Shown: positions 8,777 to 15,292 of the stretch, one piece after another
Position numbering within the stretch: position 1 is the stretch's first letter
How the letters are laid out: each line of letters begins with the position of its first letter
DNA from: Halomonas organivorans
GTDB taxonomy: Bacteria; Pseudomonadota; Gammaproteobacteria; Pseudomonadales; Halomonadaceae
DNA: 37,106 bases
Assembly: GCF_014192055.1 (NCBI RefSeq)
Contig: NZ_JACHXM010000004.1
Coordinates: 238,404-275,509 of the forward strand
Direction: 5' to 3'
Position numbers and translations under genes: made by a program
Notes under the pieces: model-generated
The model's database searches: none
The model's input: the letters and a program-made list of their open reading frames with translations, nothing else
What the model was told of the DNA's origin: nothing

Positions 8777-10183
8777 ATGTCCGAGAAGACTCTCGCCCTG
8801 ATCGAAGAACATGACGTGAAGTGGGTCGACCTGCGCTTCACCGACACCAAAGGCAAGGAACAGCACGTCACCATTCCGGCTCGCGACGTCGACGAGGAGT
8901 TCTTCGAGAACGGTCAGATGTTCGACGGCTCCTCCATCTCCGGCTGGAAGGGCATCAACGAGTCCGACATGATTCTGCGCCCGGAGGACGGCACCGGCTT
9001 CCTCGACCCCTTCACCGAAGATGCCACCCTGATCCTTCGCTGTGACATCATCGAGCCGGCCACCATGCAGGGCTACGAGCGTGACCCGCGCTCCATCGCC
9101 AAGCGCGCCGAGGCCTACCTGCAGTCCACTGGCCTGGGCGACACCGCCTTCTTCGGCCCCGAGCCCGAGTTCTTCATCTTCGACGAGGTGCACTGGAAGG
9201 CCGATATCGAAGGCGCCATGTACAAGATCACCTCCGAGGAAGGCGCCTGGGCCACCGACCGTCAGGTCGAGGGTGGCAACCTGGCGCACCGTCCGCGCGT
9301 CAAGGGCGGCTATTTCCCGGTGCCGCCGGTCGACAGCTTCCACGACATCCGTGGCGCCATGTGCAACACCCTCGAGGCCATCGGCCAGTCCGTCGAGGTG
9401 CACCACCACGAAGTCGCCAACGCCGGCCAGAACGAGATCGGCGTCAAGTTCAACACCCTGGTGAAGAAGGCCGACGAGCTTCAGGAAATGAAGTACGTGG
9501 TGCACAACGTGGCCCACGCCTACGGCAAGACCGCCACTTTCATGCCCAAGCCGCTGGTCGGTGACAACGGCTCCGGCATGCACGTCCACCAGTCCTTCTG
9601 GAAGGACGGCGAGAACCAGTTTGCCGGCGACCAGTACGCGGGCCTGTCTGAAATGGCGCTGTACTACATCGGTGGCATCATCAAGCACGCTCGTGCCCTG
9701 AACGCCTTCACCAACGCTTCCACCAACTCCTACAAGCGTCTGGTGCCGGGCTTCGAAGCGCCGGTGATGCTGGCCTACAGCGCCCGCAACCGCTCCGCTT
9801 CCATCCGCATTCCGTACACCGCCAGCCCGAAGGGCAAGCGCGTCGAGGCTCGCTTCCCCGACCCGACCGCCAACCCGTACCTGTGCTTCGCGGCGATGCT
9901 GATGGCCGGCATCGACGGCATCAAGAACAAGATCCACCCCGGCGACGCCATGGACAAGAACCTCTATGACCTGCCGCCGGAAGAAGGCAAGTCCATCCCG
10001 ACCGTGGCCGAGAGCCTGGACCAGGCCCTGGCGGCACTGGCCGAAGACCGTGCCTTCCTGACCGAGGGTGGCGTGTTCACCGACGAGATGATCGACGCCT
10101 ACATCGAGCTCAAGGAAGAGGACGTCGAGCGCCTGCGCATGACCACGCATCCGGTCGAGTTCGACATGTACTACAGCTGCTGA
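8777..10183 (+). CDS. glnA: Type I glutamine synthetase
   Basis: GlnA makes glutamine from glutamate, ammonia and ATP in the cytoplasm and is the central ammonium-assimilation enzyme, a dodecamer. The 468-residue protein has the family signature [12 protein letters not shown] near residue 50, the ATP-site block [16 protein letters not shown] and the glutamate-site region [11 protein letters not shown]. Tyr397 in NLYDLPPEE is the adenylylation site of the GSI-beta class, so activity is probably controlled by a GlnE-type adenylyltransferase elsewhere. A strong Shine-Dalgarno GGAGG precedes the ATG. NtrC sites and a sigma-54 promoter upstream predict induction under nitrogen limitation. A terminator follows, so ntrBC further down is not part of the same simple transcript. 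Confidence 0.98.
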   Translation: MSEKTLALIEEHDVKWVDLRFTDTKGKEQHVTIPARDVDEEFFENGQMFDGSSISGWKGINESDMILRPEDGTGFLDPFTEDATLILRCDIIEPATMQGYERDPRSIAKRAEAYLQSTGLGDTAFFGPEPEFFIFDEVHWKADIEGAMYKITSEEGAWATDRQVEGGNLAHRPRVKGGYFPVPPVDSFHDIRGAMCNTLEAIGQSVEVHHHEVANAGQNEIGVKFNTLVKKADELQEMKYVVHNVAHAYGKTATFMPKPLVGDNGSGMHVHQSFWKDGENQFAGDQYAGLSEMALYYIGGIIKHARALNAFTNASTNSYKRLVPGFEAPVMLAYSARNRSASIRIPYTASPKGKRVEARFPDPTANPYLCFAAMLMAGIDGIKNKIHPGDAMDKNLYDLPPEEGKSIPTVAESLDQALAALAEDRAFLTEGGVFTDEMIDAYIELKEEDVERLRMTTHPVEFDMYYSC

Positions 10184-10217
10184 GGCCGCGCGGCGCCCAG
10201 CGCCGCGCCCCGGCTTG

Positions 10218-10246
10218 AAAAGGCACGCCTTCGGGCGTGCCTTTTT
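10218..10246 (+). terminator. Rho-independent terminator of glnA
   Basis: A perfect 9-bp stem (AGGCACGCC 10221-10229, GGCGTGCCT 10234-10242) closed by a TTCG tetraloop, followed by five T residues. It lies 35 bases after the glnA stop codon. Confidence 0.95.
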
Positions 10247-10290
10247 CATTCCACCGCTCTCTACTCACTCCGCGCCATTCGCACTATTCC

Positions 10291-10304
10291 ACTCACCACT
10301 CACC
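10291..10304. repeat. Two heptamer units ACTCACC
   Basis: ACTCACCACTCACC is a two-unit member of the heptamer family also found at 330-343 and 29825-29873. Here it overlaps the stop codon of the ZIP gene (10300-10302, minus strand), whose final TGA is part of a repeat unit. Confidence 0.7.
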
Positions 10305-11016
10305 CATGGATCACCATATGCCCGGCGATGCCCAGGGCGAAGCCCAGCACCGCGCCCAGCGGTGGGCCCCAGTGGCGCTCCAGCCGGGCCTGGGGCGCCA
10401 GATCCTGGAACACCGAGTAGAGGATACCGCCGGCGGCGAACAGCATGACCGCGCCCACCGCGGCGGGGTAGTCGGCGAGCCACCAGTAGCCGCTCAGCCC
10501 CGCCAGCGGGCCCAGCCATGCCATGGCGAAGAACAGTGCCAGCAGGCGACGGGGCGAGTAGTGGGTGTTCTCGCGCAGCTCACGGTAGGCATTGAAGCCC
10601 TCCGGGAGGTTCTGCAATGCCATCAGCAGGGCCAGCAGCACGCCGCTGCCGCCGCCGTAGGCGAAGGCGGCGCCCAGTGCCAGGGCCTCGGGCAGGAAAT
10701 CGGAAAGCATGGCGGAGAGCTGGCTGGCGGAGGCGCCGCTGCGATTGAGGGCGATATCGAGGCCCATGAAGGCCAGCCCGCCGGCCAGGAACCAGGCAAC
10801 GGCCGGCAGCGGGGGGAGGTCGTCGAAACTGTTGGGCACCAGCACGAGGGCCACTGCCGAGAGCAGCGCTCCGCCGCCGAAAGCGATGATGCCGTGGCGC
10901 AGCTCGGTTTCCAGCCAGTTGGCGCCGATACGCTCCTCCTGGGCGATCCAGCCGCCCAGCGGCATCGCCATGCCCGCCATCAGGGTCAGGATGACAACCT
11001 CGTGCCACGCTTCCAT
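10300..11016 (-). CDS. ZIP-family metal transporter with altered metal-site residues
   Basis: ZIP proteins import Zn, Fe or other divalent metals across the inner membrane. The 238-residue protein is hydrophobic with about eight helices and the two ZIP half-motifs: SDFLPEALALG (residues 105-115) and LQNLPEGF (134-141). By-eye comparison with the Bordetella ZIP transporter shows Glu110, Gln135 and Glu139 kept, while the usual first-motif His is Asp106, the next Asn is Phe107 and the second-motif Asp is Asn136, so the binuclear site is changed. The start at 11016 follows an AGGCGAGGAA ribosome-binding region; the ATG at 11064 lacks one. It lies antisense between glnA and the DUF4124 gene. The direction and metal preference are unknown. 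Confidence 0.85.
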   Translation of the reverse strand: MEAWHEVVILTLMAGMAMPLGGWIAQEERIGANWLETELRHGIIAFGGGALLSAVALVLVPNSFDDLPPLPAVAWFLAGGLAFMGLDIALNRSGASASQLSAMLSDFLPEALALGAAFAYGGGSGVLLALLMALQNLPEGFNAYRELRENTHYSPRRLLALFFAMAWLGPLAGLSGYWWLADYPAAVGAVMLFAAGGILYSVFQDLAPQARLERHWGPPLGAVLGFALGIAGHMVIHG

Positions 11017-11066
11017 GCCGAATGTTCCTCGCCTCTGGATGTCGGAAGGATATTCTACCGGCATTC

Positions 11067-11118
11067 ATGGTGGGCACGAATGGTGGGCACGAATGGCGGG
11101 CACGAATGGCGGGCACGA
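11067..11118. repeat. Four tandem 13-bp repeats upstream of the ZIP gene
   Basis: Four 13-mers in tandem, ATGGTGGGCACGA twice and then ATGGCGGGCACGA twice, fill 11067-11118 and end in a partial fifth unit. They lie 51-102 bases upstream of the ZIP start and about 100 bases upstream of the divergent DUF4124 gene, inside the shared control region. The paired variants suggest stepwise duplication. Confidence 0.85.
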
Positions 11119-11217
11119 ATGCGGATTCCGCTGCCGCGGCCGCTTGGGTTAGGCTGTTCATGGGGTCGCCATGCCCACCGATAGCGAGGCGAACGCCGCC
11201 GATTCCGGGGGAGCTGC

Positions 11218-11790
11218 ATGATGAAGGGACTGATGTTGCTGCTGCTGGGGCTCACGATCAGCCTGCCGGCCGCCGCCCAGACCATCTACCGCACCACCGA
11301 TGCTCAGGGCAACGCGGTATTCACCGACGATCCGCAGCGTGGCGGCGAGGCGGTGGAGCTCGACCCGGTCACCGTGGTGCCGTCCGGGAAGGTGCGAGTG
11401 GAGGAGCGGGCCCCTGTGGTGCAGCAGGCGCCCCAGCGTGATACGTCCATGCAACCCTTCATGCCCTACGACGTGTTCGCGATCGCCTCTCCCGAGCAGC
11501 AGGCGACCCTGCCGACCGGCGCCGCCGGCAACGTGCAGGTGCGGCTGGACATTCATCCCGCGCTGCGCGATGACCATCAGGTGCGCCTGTTGCTGGATGG
11601 CCGGCTCAGCCAGTCGGCCATGCATACCGACACCTTCCTGCTGTCCAACCTGGACCGCGGCGAGCACGTGGTGCAGGCCGAACTGCTCGATGCCTCGGGT
11701 GCGGTGCGCCACCGCACCTCGCCGGTGACCCTCTACGTCCAGCGAGCCAGCGTCAACCTGCCCCGCAATCCCAATAACCCGTCCGGTTAG
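11218..11790 (+). CDS. Secreted DUF4124-domain protein
   Basis: The 190-residue product starts with a clear signal peptide (MMKGLMLLLLGLTISLPAAA, cleavage after AAA-Q), so it is probably periplasmic. Residues 21-45 (TIYRTTDAQGNAVFTDDPQ) are a DUF4124 domain, recognised by its pattern of Y-x-x-x-D-x-x-G-x-x-x-F-x-D-x-P. A Pro- and Gln-rich linker follows, then a C-terminal region with alternating strands (VQVRLDIHPALRDDHQVRLLLDG) that could be an Ig-like fold. The function is unknown; DUF4124 proteins are frequent neighbours of glnA and ntrB in pseudomonads and relatives. The start has GGGGGAG upstream; the second ATG, one codon later, is equally possible. A hairpin without a T tract (11802-11827) follows. 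Confidence 0.85.
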   Translation: MMKGLMLLLLGLTISLPAAAQTIYRTTDAQGNAVFTDDPQRGGEAVELDPVTVVPSGKVRVEERAPVVQQAPQRDTSMQPFMPYDVFAIASPEQQATLPTGAAGNVQVRLDIHPALRDDHQVRLLLDGRLSQSAMHTDTFLLSNLDRGEHVVQAELLDASGAVRHRTSPVTLYVQRASVNLPRNPNNPSG

Positions 11791-11801
11791 CTGCCCCCTC
11801 G

Positions 11802-11827
11802 CCGGGCACCTCGGCCGCTGTGCCCGG
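11802..11827 (+). terminator. Weak hairpin after the DUF4124 gene
   Basis: CCGGGCAC (11802-11809) and GTGCCCGG (11820-11827) form a perfect 8-bp stem with a 10-nt loop, 12 bases past the stop codon. There is no T tract, so it may only stabilise the 3-prime end or slow the polymerase. Confidence 0.35.
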
Positions 11828-11850
11828 ACGGTACCTCGAGGCCCTGTCAT

Positions 11851-12018
11851 TCACCGCCGGTGCGTGGCGAGGGGCGCCATGATGCCTTCGAGCATGCCGA
11901 GCGCATATCCGAGGGTCGTGCCTTCCGCCATGCCGAACGCCTGCGCGGCGACCGTCCCCAGGAGGGCGTGCGCCTGAAGCGGGAGCACGACTCGCGGCAC
12001 GAATTCCAGCGGGAGCAT
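11851..12018 (-). CDS. Possible small hydrophobic protein, 55 residues
   Basis: This minus-strand ORF begins at ATG 12018 and ends at TGA 11851. I do not recognise the product. It is 55 residues long, rich in Leu, Ala, Gly and Met, with stretches such as ALLGTVAAQAFGM and TTLGYALGMLEGIMAP that could form one or two short membrane-associated helices with small-xxx-small contacts. By my count about 87% of its codons end in G or C, like proven genes here. The plus-strand frame in register with it (GTG at 11860) gives an implausible, highly charged product. Against it: no good Shine-Dalgarno precedes the ATG, and an in-frame stop lies two codons upstream, so it may be a short remnant of an older gene. 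Confidence 0.4.
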   Translation of the reverse strand: MLPLEFVPRVVLPLQAHALLGTVAAQAFGMAEGTTLGYALGMLEGIMAPLATHRR

Positions 12019-12081
12019 GGCAAGCTACGGTCGCACCCTCGCGAGGCGCCCACCGGGCAATAAGCGCTGCCTGACAGTGCG

Positions 12082-12110
12082 TGCACCAGGGTGGTGCACT
12101 AAAGTGGTGC
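12082..12110 (+). promoter_or_regulatory. Two overlapping perfect NtrC sites upstream of ntrB
   Basis: GCACCAGGGTGGTGC (12083-12097), inside a 17-bp palindrome, is a perfect match to GCACYA-N3-TGGTGC. A second perfect match, GCACTAAAGTGGTGC (12096-12110), shares two bases with it. They lie about 70 bp upstream of a sigma-54 promoter, so they probably act as an NtrC enhancer for ntrBC. Confidence 0.85.
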
Positions 12111-12163
12111 ATATCCCCCGTGCGGAATCGCCGTGGGGCGCCGTGATGAGGCCCTCCCCAAAG

Positions 12164-12179
12164 TGGCGCGCTTATTGCA
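12164..12179 (+). promoter_or_regulatory. Sigma-54 promoter of ntrBC
   Basis: TGGCGC-N5-TTGCA has GG (12165-12166) and GC (12177-12178) exactly 10 bases apart and differs from the -24/-12 consensus by one base. The predicted start site is near 12190, 75 bases before the chosen ntrB start. Confidence 0.75.
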
Positions 12180-12264
12180 ATGATCTTTTTGCACAGAGCC
12201 TTGCGCTGACCTCTTCGCCATGGACTGGAGGGTGACCGCTCACTTCGTTGTCGGGAATGCACCA

Positions 12265-13311
12265 ATGTATCAACGCCTCATGGAACACCTCACCACCGCC
12301 GTGCTGCTGCTGGACGGTCAGCTGCGGCTGCGCTGGATGAATCCGGCGGCGGAAGCCCTGCTGGCGCTGAGCCGGGCACGGGTGACCGGTCTGGCGTTGC
12401 CGGGGCTGGTCGATGCCGAGGAGGACATCGGCGGTCTGTTGGCCAAGGCGCGCGACGAGTTCCATCCGTTCACCCAGCGCGAGGCCCGGCTGACCCTGCC
12501 GACCGGCGAGGTCCAGACGGTGGACTACACCGTTACGCCGCTGTCGCCGGATGAGTTGCTGCTGGAGGTGGAGCCCCGCGACCGGCTGCTGCGCATCTCC
12601 CGGGAGGAGGCACTACAGACTCGCCAGGAGACCATCAAGGTGCTGGCCCGTGGGCTCGCCCATGAGGTCAAGAATCCGCTGGGAGGCATCCGGGGCGCCG
12701 CCCAGTTGCTGGAGCGGGACCTGGAAGACCCCCAGCTCACCGAGTTCACTCGGATCATCGTCGAGGAGGTCGATCGGCTGCGCGACCTGGTGGACTCCAT
12801 GCTTGGTCCCAATCGGGTCAGCCGGCATGAGCCGCTCAACGTCCACCGGGTATTGGAGCGAGTGCGCGCGCTGGTGGCCGTGGAGCACCCCGAGGTGGCG
12901 ATCACCCGCGACTACGATCCCAGCCTGCCCGACCTGATCGGCGACGAGTCCCAACTGATCCAGGCCATCCTCAACGTGGCGCGCAATGCCGTGGAGGCGA
13001 TGACCGAGGCCGGGATAGAGGGGCCGGCCCTGGTGCTGCGTACCCGAGCGCGCCGCCAGTTCACCCTGGGGGCCGAGCGTCACCGCCTGGTGTGCGAGGT
13101 GAGCATCCTCGACAACGGGCCCGGCATCCCCGACGCGCTCAAGGAGACGCTGTTCTACCCCATGGTGTCCGGCCGTGCCGAGGGCAGTGGCCTGGGACTG
13201 TCCATCGCCCAGTCGATCCTTCATCAGCATCAAGGGCTGATCGAGTGCGACTCCCGGCCGGGCAAGACCGAATTCCGATTGCTGATACCGCTGGAGACAT
13301 CCCATGACTGA
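12265..13311 (+). CDS. ntrB: Nitrogen regulation sensor kinase NtrB (NRII)
   Basis: NtrB is a cytoplasmic histidine kinase/phosphatase that phosphorylates NtrC when nitrogen is short and is switched to phosphatase by GlnB/PII. The 348-residue protein has an N-terminal PAS-like domain (about 1-110), the H-box GLAHEVKNPLGGIRGAAQLL with phospho-accepting His133, the N-box NVARNAVEAM, the G1 box DNGPGIPD, and the F/G2 region FYPMVSGRAEGSGLGLSIAQ. There is no membrane segment. I chose ATG 12265, giving MYQRLMEHLTTAVLLLDG as in pseudomonad NtrB, with GGGA 8 bases upstream; ATG 12220 (15 residues longer) has no Shine-Dalgarno. It overlaps ntrC by 8 bases. Its own NtrC/sigma-54 promoter lies upstream. 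Confidence 0.96.
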   Translation: MYQRLMEHLTTAVLLLDGQLRLRWMNPAAEALLALSRARVTGLALPGLVDAEEDIGGLLAKARDEFHPFTQREARLTLPTGEVQTVDYTVTPLSPDELLLEVEPRDRLLRISREEALQTRQETIKVLARGLAHEVKNPLGGIRGAAQLLERDLEDPQLTEFTRIIVEEVDRLRDLVDSMLGPNRVSRHEPLNVHRVLERVRALVAVEHPEVAITRDYDPSLPDLIGDESQLIQAILNVARNAVEAMTEAGIEGPALVLRTRARRQFTLGAERHRLVCEVSILDNGPGIPDALKETLFYPMVSGRAEGSGLGLSIAQSILHQHQGLIECDSRPGKTEFRLLIPLETSHD

Positions 13312-14710
13312 AGCCGCACGCGTCATGGTCGTCGATGACGATCGTGCCATCCGCTGGGTGCTGGAGCGCGCCCTGGCACAGCCCGATCTGGCGGTCGAGT
13401 GCGTCGACCGGGCCGACCGGGTGCTGGAGCGGCTACTCGAGAGCCCACCCGACGTGTTGGTGACCGATATCCGCATGCCGGGGATCGACGGCCTGGACCT
13501 GATGGCGCGGGTTCGCGAGGCGCACCCGGAGCTGCCGGTGATCGTGATGACCGCCCACTCGGACCTCGACAGCGCAGTGGCCTCCTATCAGGGCGGGGCC
13601 TTCGAGTACCTGCCCAAGCCGTTCGACGTCGACGAGGCCCTGGCTCTGGTGCGCCGGGCCGTGGCCCACGCCCGCGAGCGCCAGCGCCCGGTTCACGCCC
13701 CAGAGGGGCTGGATGCGGAGATCATCGGCGAGGCGCCGGCCATGCAGGAGGTGTTCCGCGCCATCGGCCGGCTGTCGCAGTCGCACATCACGGTGCTGAT
13801 CAACGGCGAGTCCGGTACCGGCAAGGAGCGGGTCGCCCAGGCCCTGCATCAGCACAGCCCGCGCGCCGGCAAGCCATTCATCGCCCTGAACATGGCGGCG
13901 ATTCCCCGCGACCTGATCGAATCCGAGCTGTTCGGCCACGAGAAAGGCGCCTTCACCGGCGCCACCGCCCAGCGCCAGGGGCGCTTCGAGCAGGCCGACG
14001 GTGGCACCCTGTTCCTCGACGAGATCGGCGACATGCCCGCCGAGACCCAGACCCGACTGCTGCGGGTACTGGCCGACGGCGAGTTCTACCGGGTCGGCGG
14101 CCACACCTCGGTGAAGGTGGACGTGCGGATCATCGCCGCCACCCACCAGAACCTGGAAGGGCTGGTCGATGAGGGACGCTTCCGCGAGGACCTGTTCCAC
14201 CGTCTCAACGTCATTCGCGTCCACTTGCCGAAGCTCGCCGACCGGCGCGAGGACATCCCGCGCCTGGCACGCCACTTTCTGGCCGAGGCCGCCAAGGAAC
14301 TGTCCACCGACGCCAAGGTGCTGACCGAGGAGGCCGAGGCGCACCTGACGCGGCTGGCCTGGCCGGGTAACGTCCGCCAACTGGAAAACACCTGCCGCTG
14401 GCTGACGGTGATGGCCTCGGGCCGTGAGGTGCTGGTCGAGGATCTGCCGCCGGAGCTGCGCGACGGCGACGAGGGCGGCGCCGCCGGCGACTGGCGGTTG
14501 GCCTTCCGCGACTGGGCCGATCGAGCGCTCGCCGCCGGCCATACCCATCTGCTGGAAGAAGCCGTTCCGGACTTCGAGAAGATCCTCATCGAGACCGCGC
14601 TCAAGCACACCGGCGGACGCAAGGGCGAGGCCGCCGAACTGCTCGGCTGGGGCCGCAATACCCTGACCCGCAAGCTCAAGACGCTGCTGCCGGAGATGGC
14701 GGAGGACTGA
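13304..14710 (+). CDS. ntrC: Nitrogen regulation response regulator NtrC (NRI)
   Basis: NtrC is the sigma-54-dependent enhancer-binding activator of nitrogen-scavenging genes. The 468 residues (E. coli 469) show a receiver domain with acidic pocket DDD (11-13) and phospho-acceptor Asp55 in VTDIRMPG, switch Thr in VIVMTAHSD and Lys in EYLPKPFD. The AAA+ domain has Walker A GESGTGKE at 168-175 and the sigma-54 contact loop GAFTGA at 215-220. The Fis-type helix-turn-helix lies at the C-terminus (GGRKGEAAELLGWGRNTLTRKL). It is translationally coupled to ntrB by an 8-base overlap. Its likely targets in this window are the GCACCA-N3-TGGTGC sites before glnA and ntrB. No clear terminator follows; the repeat patch begins soon after. 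Confidence 0.97.
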   Translation: MTEAARVMVVDDDRAIRWVLERALAQPDLAVECVDRADRVLERLLESPPDVLVTDIRMPGIDGLDLMARVREAHPELPVIVMTAHSDLDSAVASYQGGAFEYLPKPFDVDEALALVRRAVAHARERQRPVHAPEGLDAEIIGEAPAMQEVFRAIGRLSQSHITVLINGESGTGKERVAQALHQHSPRAGKPFIALNMAAIPRDLIESELFGHEKGAFTGATAQRQGRFEQADGGTLFLDEIGDMPAETQTRLLRVLADGEFYRVGGHTSVKVDVRIIAATHQNLEGLVDEGRFREDLFHRLNVIRVHLPKLADRREDIPRLARHFLAEAAKELSTDAKVLTEEAEAHLTRLAWPGNVRQLENTCRWLTVMASGREVLVEDLPPELRDGDEGGAAGDWRLAFRDWADRALAAGHTHLLEEAVPDFEKILIETALKHTGGRKGEAAELLGWGRNTLTRKLKTLLPEMAED

Positions 14711-14776
14711 GCTGCGAGCTGCGAACGAGGGAAGTGAGCAGCGAAGCGCAAGGTGCGAAAGGCGCTGACGATCTTC

Positions 14777-15219
14777 GTAGGAGCGCAATTTATTGCGCGA
14801 AGGGCGCCGCAGGCGCCTGGCGGTATCCGCCGAGGGTGATGCTGTCGCCGCCGCTGACGCGGCGGATCGCGCAGCGAGCTGCGCTCCCACCATGGTCTTC
14901 ATGCCAAGGTGCGAAGAACCCAAATCAAGGCTCTTCGCAGATCAGCGTGAAGCCGCTGCCCAGCCCAGTTTGGCATGGTAGCAGCGCTCTGCAGAGCCGG
15001 TCCGACGCATCGGCGAAGGGCGCCGCAGGCGTCTGGCGGTATCCGCCGAGGGTGATGCTGTTGCCGCCGCTGACGCGGCGTATCGCGCAGCGAGCTGCGC
15101 TCCCACCATGGTCTTGATGCCAAGGTGCGAAGATCCCAAATCAAGGCTCTTCGCAGATCAGCGTGAAGCCACTGCCCAGTCCACCATGGCCTTCATGCCA
15201 AGGTGCGAAGAGTCCAAAT
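14777..15219. repeat. REP-like repeat patch with a 169-bp direct duplication
   Basis: Bases 14799-14967 recur at 15015-15183 (offset 216) with about seven differences. A third partial copy of the tail, beginning CCACCATGGCCTTCATGCC, fills 15181-15219. Three REP-like 24-mers occur: GTAGGAGCG...TTGCGCGA in plus orientation at 14777-14800, and the inverted form at 14867-14890 and 15083-15106; the facing pair 14777/14890 has the layout of a bipartite REP unit. The spacer contains a block shared with 102-133. Between ntrC and the peptidase gene I see no coding region. Confidence 0.85.
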
Positions 15220-15221
15220 AA

Positions 15222-15258
15222 AGAGGGGCGCCGACCGAGTCGGCGCCCCTCTCTTATA
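15222..15258 (-). terminator. Strong terminator after the aminopeptidase gene (possibly bidirectional)
   Basis: A 14-bp perfect stem, AGAGGGGCGCCGAC (15222-15235) with GTCGGCGCCCCTCT (15239-15252), has a 3-nt loop. On the minus strand it runs into TTATTT; on the plus strand into CTTATATT. It lies 41 bases after the stop of the minus-strand peptidase gene and could also stop transcription arriving from ntrBC. Confidence 0.85.
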
Positions 15259-15292
15259 TTGGCTTTAGTTCAATGGTAACGCTACACCCCGC

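Noticed and set aside
11860..12063. 67-codon plus-strand ORF starting GTG in the ntrB upstream gap
   Set aside because: Its product is almost entirely charged residues, its third positions are less G/C-rich than the opposite frame, and it overlaps the 55-codon minus ORF in the same register.
15262..15290. tRNA-like stretch TTTAGTTCAATGGTAACG
   Set aside because: It resembles a tRNA D-arm, but no anticodon stem or T-arm (GGTTCGAATCC-like) follows and the next bases are the end of the peptidase gene.
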